The notes under the pieces are model-generated. The model worked only from the letters and a program-made list of their open reading frames with translations, did not search any database and had not been told where the DNA came from. Source: Rotaria socialis (lineage: Eukaryota > Rotifera > Eurotatoria > Philodinida > Philodinidae). From it: a DNA stretch of 64,000 bases. Both the position numbers and the translations under genes were made by a program. The DNA lies in NCBI GenBank assembly GCA_905331475.1, contig CAJNYU010001291.1, positions 62,001 through 126,000 of the forward strand, given 5' to 3'. This document shows, one piece after another, positions 1-12,500 of the stretch (its first letter is position 1; each line of letters begins with the position of its first letter).

Positions 1-211
1 TTTTTTAGATCAATTAAATATTCAAGTATAAAGAAAAAAAAGTCAAGAATAATATGAACTAGGATGGTAATGAAATATGTAGCAAATTTTACCTCCTAGC
101 TATTTTCTGTCGACTCGACGTAAGTCATAACAAGGTCATAGTTTTTCTATCGTCTTATTAACAACATGTTTCTTTTTACTACACATTCACGTATACGTGT
201 ATTCATAGACG

Positions 212-244
<33 letters not shown>

Positions 245-549
245 GTATATATATATATGTCACTTTTGTAGGTTGATGGAATCTGATGTTAGTATTATAT
301 TTTTATGTTAAAATTGTTTGAAATAAATGGCATCTTGAGCAATTAATGACAATATGCACATCAGAACGTCTTTTCTTGACGTATAACACATCAATAATGT
401 TTATTATGTTTTCTTTTTATATAAATATAATTTATTTATATATTTATATATATATGCATATGTATATAGGTGCCCATCGGTGTCGACTTTTGTTACCAAA
501 ACCAACACCTGTTCCATTCAAATGATGCAGCAAGAATTTTTGCTCGATC
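1..549. other. 5' flank of the Cav3 gene, no coding sequence seen
   Basis: I see no exon here. A compound CA/TA microsatellite lies at about 213–260 and another TA-rich stretch at 420–470. An acceptor-like TATATAG at about 464–470 could mark a 5' UTR exon or a trans-splice site. A short upstream ORF (522–557) overlaps the channel start codon. Confidence 0.6.
213..260. repeat. (CA)n/(TA)n microsatellite
   Basis: A run of about ten CA units passes directly into TA repeats interrupted by single G bases. It is simple sequence upstream of the Cav3 coding region with no other visible role. Confidence 0.9.
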
Positions 550-557
550 ATGGATAA
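522..557 (+). promoter_or_regulatory. Upstream ORF overlapping the Cav3 start codon
   Basis: Two tandem ATGs at 522 and 525 open a 10–11 codon ORF ending in TAA at 555–557. It runs across the channel ATG at 550 in another frame. The channel frame has an in-frame TGA at 523, so 550 is its first usable ATG. If the mRNA 5' end lies upstream of 522, this uORF would lower channel translation. That effect is inferred. Confidence 0.4.
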
Positions 558-3500
558 AACTCGTTTAACAACTACCAATAAAACCAATCATACCATCAAT
601 AATACTAATAAACTTCATTTTCCATCATCATCAACAGTTGCTGCATTACCCAACGATGATAAGCATATACATGAAACAGATCGTTTGCTAACTGAACGTG
701 CATCGTCAAATATTCTATCGGATTTACCGCGTTCACGTAATCTTGAAGAAACAGATGACATTGATTTACCGTTCCCAGGTTTCGTTGATCGAGTTTTCTA
801 TTGTCTTAGACAAACAACACCATTACGTTATCAATGTTTACGATTAATAACATGGCCATGGTTTGAACGTATAAGTATGTTTGTTATTTTACTTAACTGC
901 GTCACACTTGGTATGTATCAACCATGCTCACATTTTACAACCTCAGAAATGCCAAAAAAATGCGACACTGTACGTTGCATCTGGTTACAAGCAACGGACT
1001 ATTTCATATTTGCATTTTTTACTATTGAAATGTGTATTAAAATGACAGCCATGGGAATATTTGGCAAAGGTTCATATCTAGCCGAAACATGGAATAGACT
1101 TGACTGTTTTATTGTTGTTTCTGGGTAGGATTTTCCTTTTTGACAATAAATAAATAAAATATTTATACGTGTTATTTTTACAGGTTAATTGAATCGGTAA
1201 TACCAGGTGATAATTTAAGTTTATCAGCTATTCGTACAGTTCGAGTTCTTCGTCCATTACGTGCCATTAATCGTGTACCATCCATGCGTATATTAGTTAT
1301 GCTTTTACTTGATACACTACCAATGCTTGGCAACGTTTTACTTCTTTGTTTTTTTGTCTTCTTTATATTTGGTATTGTTGGTGTACAATTATGGAAAGGT
1401 TTATTACGTAATCGCTGTTTTTTACAATTAAATGCAACAACTATACCCAATCATGCACTGTTTGAGTACGTTTATAAACACATTCAAAAGACAAAACAGA
1501 AAAAGAAACTCGATACATTTCATTATTTTTCTTTTAGTGATTTTCCTCTACGACCGTTCTATATTCCACCCGATCATGATTCATTTGTGTGTTCACAGCC
1601 ACATTCGGGTGGAATGACAAAATGTTCTGAAATTCCTAAATTGCGAAAAGGCAATACAACATGTGAACTTGATTTTTATAAATCAAGTGCACAATTAGAC
1701 AATAATCCTAATATGTCAGTCAATGGTTGTATTAACTGGAACCAGTATTATAAATTTTGCAATGTTTCCGATAAAAATCCATTTTCTGGTTCGATTAGTT
1801 TCGATAACATTGGTTTAGCATGGGTTGTTATCTTTCAAGTAATAAGCAAATCATGTTTTCTTTTGTGCCTCTGTTCAATCATATTTTTATTCTTTTTCTT
1901 TTTTTAAGATAATCAGTCTGGAAAGTTGGGTCAATATTATGTATTATATACAAGATGCTCATTCATTTTGGGATTGGATTTATTTTGTTTTTCTTATTAT
2001 AATTGGTTCATTCTTTATGATTAATCTATGTCTTGTAGTTATTGCAACACAATTTAGTGAGACCAAAAGACGTGAAACTGAACGAATGTTAGCTGAACGT
2101 AGACGATTTTCGCGTTCATCAAGTACACTAATAAGTGATGAGCCAGGTTCATGCTGGGAAGAAACAATTAAATATTTGGAACGCTTATGGAAACATGGAT
2201 ACAAACATTTAGTTATGCTATGGAAGCGTCATAAAGAAAAACATGCTAAAGTAAATCTATTGTTTGATGTTGTATAGAAACAACAAAATTTCTTAACTTA
2301 CATTCATTTAATTTCTTTTTTTTAAAGTTTCGTCCAAATCCTTTAAATGCATCAAAAAAACGTCGTCAAAATAAACAAACAACTAGAAATAACAAAAATT
2401 CTTCGCTACAAATCCAAATTCATTCAACAGCAAATTCATTACCACTATCTAATCTTAATATTATCCATCGACCCAATTGTCGACTTTATCAACCAACCCA
2501 TCTATCAACGCCATCGTCAATAAGTCCATATTTAATTAATGCACCATCTGCTAGCCCAGAACTATCTGATATTATTGATTCAACAAAGACACGAAGTCCC
2601 AACATCGAACTTCAGAGAATTCTACCTCCAACGCTAACCAATAGTCCAGTGGCATCGTCTCTATCGCCAAAAGTATCAAGAAATCATCGTAAAAAATCTG
2701 CTGACATTGTTGGACTTATTTGTCCCGATATAAATATAATACCGCCAGCAAATAATATAGTTGAAAATATATTAATTGAAACAATGAATAAAAAATCCAG
2801 TATGCAATTTTGCGAATGTAATTATCAGGATAGTGTCAGCGAAGGAGACGACGATGATGATGATGATGATGATGGTGATGGTGATGGTAATTATATTCGT
2901 GAAGAAAATAAACGATCAAAAATAAATCTATTATGTCATAAATATATTTTATCTTATCTAACAAAATTTCGTCAATTAATAACATGTATTGTTGCAAGTA
3001 AATTTTTCCGTCGCCTTGTTTTATCATCCATTGTTATAAATACTCTATCAATGGGCATTGAATATCATGGACAACCACCATCTTTAACAAATGCATTGGA
3101 ATATAGTAATCTAGTATTTACGTCATTATTTGCTATTGAAATGATATTTAAAATTGTTGCCGAAGGTTGTTTAAAATACATTAAAAACGCCTATAATTTA
3201 TTTGATAGTGCCATTGTTATTATGAGTATTGTTGAATTGCAAGGAAATAAAAACAGTGGTTTATCTGTTTTACGCACATTTCGTTTACTACGTGTATTAA
3301 AGCTTGTTCGATTTATGCCAACATTGAGACGACAATTGGTAAGAGAAATTTGTTTTTTTAATTAATTTTTGTTTTTTTATTCATTGAACTAGAAGCGAAT
3401 GATAATAAAGATATCCAGATTTGCAAATAGATAAAACTGATTAGCCTAATATCGTATTTGCTTCATCGAAGCAGAGTAAAACACAAAAGAAACGAGCAAC

Positions 3501-6500
3501 GCCAGTAATCTTATCAGTTTGCTTTCACTCTGGGGAATGAATTCTTTAGCACTTGTGTGAGCGTATTGTTTTTTATTAGATGAAAGCATATTTAGTAATG
3601 AATTTTCCTTTCCCTTTGTTGCATATTGTAAAGAAAAACTAGAATGATTAATTTTCTTATATTTCAAAAGCGATGTTCAATGAATAGCGTAGTTTGAGAA
3701 ATGAAATTACACAAACTGAATTTGTCAAAGAAAATAAATTTGAATCAAAAACTATCAAATATTCAATCATAATTATAATGAAATTTCTAGACGTAAAGAT
3801 TTTTAGTATTGCCATATAACCTAGAAATTGAGTGAACACATTTCAGTCTAATAATATTTGTTTTAGTTGATTGAACTACCTAATCTATATATGATAAAAT
3901 GCAAATTAAATATAATTCAAAACTCCATCGAGAAATGTGAGGGAATAGGAATTTCACTTGGCTGACTATTGATAACACTTATCAGAGACTGAAATCGAAT
4001 CGATTTGCCAAATAAGTCTATTCGATTCGTCTGGGGCGAATCGAACCGACTCCGAATGGAACTTCGAAACTTCCGAACCGAATCGAATGATACTACTAGA
4101 AAAGAGGTCGAAGCGAATCGAATTACAATTTTGAAAAATCAGAAAACCCGAATCGAATCCGAATGGCACTTTTATCATTTGTTTCAGTCTCTCGTACTTA
4201 TCTCGTGTGAAATTTTTCTATGCTAATTGTCAAAATTAACATACAAACGCATCGTTAACAATTATTAAGTGTGCATATCTAATGGAGAATGGATAACATT
4301 TTTTTTGACATTGATTGAAAATTTGCGATGCAATTTCTTTAGTAATTTTGTTGTCTCTCCTGTTAAATCAAACTATGATTTTTTAAAATAACATATTTAT
4401 TGAATTTGCATTGTACTATTTAGGTTGTCATGCTTAAAACAATGGACAATGTAGCAACGTTCTTTTCTTTATTGATATTATTTATTTTTATCTTCAGGTA
4501 AGTTCCAATGAATGCAAAGATTTTGTTTTACATCTTTATTAACTATTAGAAATCTAAGAATATGTGTAAAATAAAATACATGTACATTTTTATATTTGAG
4601 CAAAAATGAGCACAAGCAATAACGAATTATTTCAGTTCAATAAAAAAATATAACTCTTTAAACATATTCTCAGATTTCTAATATTCACAATGAAATATCT
4701 AAAAATAACGGAAAAAACTTTTTCGTCCAGTATTTTGGGTATGAATCTTTTTGGTTGCAAATTTTGCAAATACACTGAAGTAGCACAAGGCAAGCGTCTC
4801 GATTTCCAGTGCTCACGAAAAAACTTCGATTCTCTTTTATGGGCAACTTTAACTGTATTTCAAGTAATTAAAAAAAAGCTACTGTTTCAGTATTTAAAAA
4901 AAAAACGGTTTACTATTCGTATATGTCATCAATGGAGTTGCCTTTCTATGTTGTCATTGATGTCTATATGGAAACATGAAAAAGCCATTCACTAAGATAA
5001 CTATACACACATATTATGAAGAGAAAAGTTTCCCTAAGTTATTTCTTGCGCCATTTTGCTTCCTAAATATGATGCTATGCTTCCAATGTATTTTTGAATT
5101 ACTGCATCAAATCATTCTCTTTTGTTTTGTTGTGTTTTGTTTTCTTCTTTTCGATAATTAATATATAGTATTCTTGGGATGCATTTATTTGGTGGCGAAT
5201 TTTGTACATTACAAGCGTTCAATATGACATCACGTGAACAATTCGATATGAAATGTCGTTGTTGTACGTGTATTGAAATGGATTTATTAAAAAATCACAC
5301 TGAACTCAAAGATTTAATTTGTATACAAGAGAGAGAAAATTTCGATTCATTACATATTGCATTATTAACCGTTTTTCAGGTATCAATTTTATGATACAAT
5401 CTTGCATACTCAATCAAATCTAGCCCTTTTAGTCACCTTTGATTCTCTTCTTCTTAGCTTTATACATATATATATATATATACATATCTATATATTTATA
5501 TTTTTACTTGCTTGTCCTCTTGTAACGCACATAAATTTCATCCAGCTTTACATTTTTTTATTCATCTTTAATGGTTTATGTTTTGTTTTGCTTCTTTGTT
5601 TTTGGTCCAATTTTGTGTTTAACTTATTTCAATATTTTCAAATAGGTATTGACACAAGAAGATTGGAATGAAGTACTTTATAATGGAATGGATAAAACTA
5701 GTGCCTGGGCAGCTTTGTATTTTATTGCATTGATGACGTTTGGAAATTATGTTCTATTTAATTTACTTGTTGCCATTCTTGTTGAAGGGTTTTCCACCGA
5801 GGTAAAAATGATTCAGTTTTGTTTTGTTGTTTCACTGTTTCTATTTATATATTATTAAATTTTTAGAAAGGAGGCCCTGGTTCAGAGGTTGGCAGTAGCA
5901 CTGATCGGTTGGCTAAAGGTGATCCATTTAAAGTAAGATTTTCTTATTTTTTTGTCAAGGAAAATTATCATACTTATATATAAATATAATAGTTAAGTCT
6001 AGGAGTGCAGGAAAGGGACGTGATCTTCATCATCACAATACGTTTTTTTAAGTCAAATTAGCAATGACATAAATTCAGCGTTGAGTATTTTCAATAACTC
6101 TTCTCCTAAAAAGCTTGTTAGCGCAGCCCCTTTGGGGTTAAAATGTGGAACTCACATATGATTTTTCGCCTAATTTACTTATACATAATGCGTGGTGCGA
6201 AATTTGCTGCAAGAAAATCGGTCGGTTGAAAAAAAATGTCTTATTTAATTTTTGCATGCTTGCTAATATTTGTAATGTACGGTGGGGGTCTCTAAGGGGT
6301 GTGTAAGGGGGTCTCCAAGCGGGTGTAAGAGGGGTCTTCAAGGGGGTCTCTAAGGGGGTGGGGTCTGTAATGGAGGGTGATGTCTGTAATGGGGACGGGG
6401 TGGGGAGCCGCAAAAATCTCGCTTTTAAACTTACACTCACCATTTTCTTCGAAAATATATGTGAGTTCCACAAAATCTATCTTCTAAGAGAATATTATCA

Positions 6501-9500
6501 TATTTTAAATGTAAGTTATTCTAATTATGTATCTTATAATATTAAACAGTAGAAGAAGATTAATAAATAAGAAATTTAGTGATACTTTATAATACTTTCT
6601 TTGAATCAATAAATATATTAGCAACGATACAATGTGTTGCCAACTTGTGCTTATGCTTAGTCGTCTGTAATCGATTAGTAAGCTATCAATGAATGTTTCC
6701 ATTGGGATAAGATTATGCACATAAGCTTAAAAAATGATGACAGCCAAATGTATCTGTAGGTTATTCTTAGAATATCATGTCTTTCTTGACGTTAAGTCAA
6801 TCTTAATTCATACTGACTTATTCCTTAGCAATACAATCTAATTAATAGAAGGTTTTTCCTGTTAATATTATTTCGTATGGAATAGAAATTTTCTTTTTTT
6901 GGGTTTTGACTAGAAGATTCCACAGTATATTTAAAAATTTAATAATCAAGATTAAATTTCTTTATTTTTAATACTAATATAGAACTGTTCGAATTAAACG
7001 AAGTCAGATATTTATTTTCAAAAGTTCATAGGCTCCTCGCTTAAGTGTTAAATTAAGATAAGAATCACGATTGAATTCAACATGGCCATAAAAGTATTTC
7101 GCTAATATAAAAAAGTCATATTCGAACTAAACTTTCTGTTCTATTTTTAAAAATTTAATTTACATAAGATCTGCTTGCCTTTATTTCTTAACTTGTCATT
7201 TAAATTTAAAAAAAAACTGTTTTATTATTGTTGTTTAGACTCAAGTACTGTTCACAGGTGAAATTGAAGCACCAGCAAATCCACATGAATTAATCGCTGA
7301 TGATGCACCGAGTACTAAAAATAGTACAACTGAAAACAAAGGTTCTCGAATGAAAGGTAGACAATAGTTTTATATAGACAATTTTAAGAAGTTTTTGTTT
7401 CCAATTTGTTTTTAGAAGTGAAAATACTCAGTATTCCAAAAATTTCTGTTAGCAATGATTTTGATTCAAATTTACAAATTGTTGCAACACACTCACTACA
7501 ACTAAATAAAGTTCCAACTCCACCATCACCATATAAATCCATAATAAAGCATCGTTCATCGCAACCACCCACACCCTCATCAACATCAACATCACAAAGT
7601 TTTTTTACATGTCCAACACGTGTTGATTCAAATCTTCTGAATGATCCTCTACAAAGATCTTCATCAGCTAAAACATCCAATCAAATACAGATAAAAAAGC
7701 AAACTATCGATGAAAATGATACTGAAAATGATGTTTCAGAATTATCTCGTGTAGATAATGCATCAAAAATAAAATCATCGTCGAATGAACAACAATTTCC
7801 TCAACGCCGTGGTACGATATCAATCACATCAGGATTACGTTCAAAACATCATTCAAATGAAGCTATACATAAGCGACAATATAGTTTGCGTAAAAATCGC
7901 TCATATACAACAGTTGATAATGATACTATTTCAACGTTAAATTTTAATAAATCATCACCAAATTATTTCATTCCACATTTATCAAATTCACCACCACCAC
8001 CACCATTACCTTATGCAGAGAAAAGTATCCGAGATTCATTAACACAAATAAATCATACACAACGACATAAAGCAAATATTCTTCTACGACGAACAAATTC
8101 TTGTCATCCACCATCATCATCGTCAACAACAATATTAAAGCGTTTTATTGTGCATGATGGAAAACTAATAGAACAAGATATACATAATCCACAACCAATC
8201 ATAAAACGACGATCAACATTGGGTTATCTATCATACTCAGCCACACAAAATGAAACATCTGGAAGTTATAAAACACCGATGCATGAAAATAATGAACAAT
8301 ATATGAAATCTAATACAAATAGTTCCATTCGATTAGTCATAGATACTAATCTCGGTACCCAGTCAATTGTAAATGATCAAAGTGATATGCAATTAAACGT
8401 TTCAAAACAAGAGAATGAAACATTTTCCGTAAGTCATATACTATTCAATTGTGCAATCAATTCAAGAATTTTCAGATTTTGCGATCTCTAAACGTGTTCT
8501 GAATGATTCTGAGATAAAAAATATTTTTGTACAAATTTACTTCATTTTGAAAAATGATCAAGACGTGAACCATCAATTGTAAATCTCGTTTGGCTTTGTT
8601 TCATCAAATCTGTTGATAAATAGTATATTCCGGAAGCATTGACATGAAACTCGATAGAACTGTAAATTTTCTGTCAGGCGATGTGAACATGTCAGTAGAT
8701 AATATTTTCCTTCCGTCACCGAGTAATTTATTTTAAAAATGTCAATAACCTGAATGTTAAGTTAACATATGCTTTAGTCGATAGAAATTTCATTCAAGAT
8801 AAATGTAAAATTGATTACAAAAACACGGAAAGAAAGAGCAATACGTTTCTAAACAAAATTATTTTCTAATGGCCAAGTTTCTGCGACCGGTCTACCAATC
8901 ATAAGAACATATTGATGAGCTTATCACAAGTACCGGAGTCACTCTAAAAGCCAACATTCTAAATTCTTAACTAACTAATGTGATTGGTGGGTGCATGATG
9001 CGACATAGTTTTCTGTTGTTGTTGAAACTTTCGCATCTCCTCTTAACAACAAAGTATACTAACTCATTCCTTGTTTATCGCTTCTGTCAAGCTATCAAAA
9101 AACTCTACCTAAATGATATGAACCGGAAGTTCTTGAATTCGATGCAGATACTTCTTCAATTATTTTTAAATAAATGTTTGAAATATTTCATTTAGCTGTC
9201 TCGAACACTTATCATGCGTTTTTGTGGTGAAAGATTTTATCATTGCATTGAAAAGCGTGATAATTATTCACTTTATCTCTTCTCACCAGAAAATCGGTAA
9301 CGCGAATTTTAAAGTTTTCGTTTTCTGTTAAAACATAAAACAAAATTTATTTTAATAGGCTCCGCAAAGGATTAAAATGGCTGATCGCAAGAAAACCATT
9401 TGATTATTCCGTTCTATTTTTTATTGCTCTTAATTGCATAACACTAGCTATGGAACGTCCATCGATTCCGCCAATAAGTTTTGTATGTTTTGATTATTGA

Positions 9501-12500
9501 AAGAAAATTAAAACGTCAAAAAATATTTTGCATGCTGTTTAGGAACGTGAATTTTTAAATGTGACAAATTATATATTTACAGTTATATTTTCAATTGAGA
9601 TGGTGATAAAAATAATAGCAAGTGGACTCATATATGGACCACATACATATTTACATACTGGCTGGAATGTTATGGATGGATTTCTTGTCATTATATCTAT
9701 TATTGATCTTGCCACAACGCATCGTGGATCGATTTCTGCAACACCCATCAATGGCGATTCTGATGCAACATCACGGATATTTAGCATGCTAAGAGTTTTC
9801 CGATTGTTAAGAACATTAAGACCACTAAGAGGTAAGAAGAAAAGAAAACAAAAGATTCATAGGAAGTTTTTCATCAACAATTATAATTCATTTTTTTATA
9901 GTCATCAGTCGAGCACCTGGTCTTAAACTTGTTGTTCAAACATTACTTTCATCATTAAGACCTATTGGGCACATTGTTGTTATTTGTTGTACATTTTTTA
10001 TTATTTTTGGTATTCTTGGAGTTCAGGTATATCAATTATTCACAGTTTCCCTTATGAATGAAGTCGGAGTTCAAGCCTGACTTATTTCTATTGATAGGAT
10101 ATTCATCAACATAAGAGAATTGGAGAATATTGTTATATGTGGCACGATTTCATTCGGAAATAGTTTCCTCTTGTTCAGGACGAAAATCGTAAAGAAAAAA
10201 TATTAAGAAAATCAAAACTAAACAAAAGGGCTGAATTCTGTTCGAGTCTGATTATGAACAGGATAGACTAATTCGATGATAAAAAGCCTGCTTCATATTC
10301 TTCATTCTTTCACTCTTCTCCTTGGATAACTAGACTTTTCGTTTGGAATAGAGTACTTACTTTGGTCACAACAGTTTTTCTTGTCCTAGCAAACTATATA
10401 ATTTATTATTATCATTTGAATTTGTTTTGTGCTTTTTTATTTTACAGCTTTTCAAAGGAAAATTTTATTATTGTGAAGGTCCATTTACTCGCAATATAAC
10501 AACAAGACAACAATGTGAAGAGATGTCTAATCATCGTTGGAAAAATCAACAATATAATTTTGATAATTTAGGCCAAGTATAAATTATAATTAGTTATTAA
10601 TGTTGTCTTCTAATATAGATCATTTGTTTTTTCTTGTAGGCACTACTTGCATTATTTGTGTTAGCATCACGTGATGGTTGGGTACAAATAATGTATAATG
10701 GCATTGACGCTGTTGATATTGATATGCAACCGATAAGAAATCATAACGAAGCCAAATTAATATATTTTATATCATTTTTATTACTCGTCGGATTTTTTGT
10801 ATTAAATATGTTCGTTGGAGTCGTTGTTGAAAATTTTCATAAATGTCGTGCCGAACAAGAACGTGAAGAAAAAGCGCGGCGTACAGCTAAAAGAGCAAAA
10901 AAAATTGACCGAAAACGGCGTCGTATGCGTGAAGTACCATATTATGCACATTTTTCACCTTGGAGAAGACGTTTACATGATGTATGTAATAGTAAATATT
11001 TCGATCTAATTATTGCTGCTGTCATTGGTCTCAATGTTGTTACAATGTCATTGGAATTTTATTTAATGCCACGGGTAAAAGAATGAAAATTATACAATGA
11101 AGCTTTTTCCTTTTTTGATCATTGCCATTTTGTGTTTCAATAGGTCTTCGATTCAGCTCTGGATTATTGTAACTATGTATTTACAAGTGTATTCATAGTC
11201 GAATCAATATCGAAAATTGTTGCACTCGGGCCATTGCGTTATTTTAAAGACAAGTAAGAAAAGCAAATAGACGGGGCGTTTTATTTCTAAAAAAAATTAA
11301 AACTTAATTTAAGATGGAACCAATTGGATACGATGATTGTGGTTTTATCGATTGGTGGTATTGCTATGGAGAAAATGAAAAATGGACAAGTACTTCCAAT
11401 TAATCCAACTCTAATTCGTGTTATGAGAGTTCTAAGAATTGCTCGAGGTAAATTAGATATTTTAATTGGAGCATTTCTGTGAAGAGAACAGTCTATGGAA
11501 AACAATTTAGTATCTATTGAAACAATTAATATTATTTTGAAAAAATATATGATGTAAATTAGTCGAAATCAACGAAATAGCGAAACAAAAAGACTTGATT
11601 CGAATTAATATTAAAGTTTTCGTTGCGACTATTTTAAGTTAATGAATGATAAATCTAGATACTTTTCTTAAGAAGAGCCTTACATTTTTCATATAGCATT
11701 AGAGACATTCATGTAGTCTATCGGTTTTCATTTTAATCCTCCTATCTCTATGCTGTTTACTTTTATTTTAGTGCTTAAATTGTTGAAAATGGCAAAGGGT
11801 ATTCGAGCTTTATTAGATACTGTAATTCAAGCTCTCCCACAAGTCGGAAATTTGGTAAGTAAAGCAAAAAATTCTAGTTTACAGCGATATTTTATGATTT
11901 TCATTTTCTGCGGCTAGGGTCTTTTATTCTTTCTTCTTTTCTTCATATTTGCTGCGCTGGGCGTTGAATTATTTGGAAAATTAGAATGCAGTGACCAACA
12001 CCCGTGTCTTGGCCTTGATAAACATGCACATTTTAAAGATTTTGGTATGGCATTTTTAACATTATTTCGTATTGCAACAGGTGATAATTGGAATGGAATT
12101 ATGAAAGTATGTGGTTTGAGGAAAAAAATCCTTCTTTGTCTAAATTTATACAAATTTATTTAAAAGGATGCTCTTCGTCAAGATGATTCACCACAGGGCG
12201 CTAAAAGCCAATTTATGACGATATTAGCACCAATCTATTTTGTTATCTTTGTTCTTATGGCTCAATTTGTTCTTGTGAATGTTGTTGTCGCTGTATTAAT
12301 GAAAAAACTTGATGTAAATAAGACGAATAAGTTTGTTGATTTTATCTATTTATTTTCTTTAAAGGAGTCTAATCGTATGGTGGCTGATGATGCAGAAATT
12401 GATGAAGAAATTGAAAGGCAATTAGAAGCTGATGCCCATGAAAGAAATTATATTGAACCACAACCACTTGATGATGCAGATCTAAATGTAAGTGAATAGT

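Noticed and set aside
1466..1537. Coding read-through of a 72-nt segment in Cav3
   Set aside because: It is bounded by GTACGT and TTTTAG and interrupts the domain I turret alignment, so it is most likely an intron, although retention would stay in frame.
2836..3027. Minus-strand ORF with a poly-His run
   Set aside because: It is the antisense of the poly-Asp GAT run in a well-supported Cav3 exon.
6138..6473. 111-codon minus-strand ORF, Pro/Thr-rich
   Set aside because: It coincides with the G-rich MITE-like element. The open frame comes from base composition, with no family resemblance.
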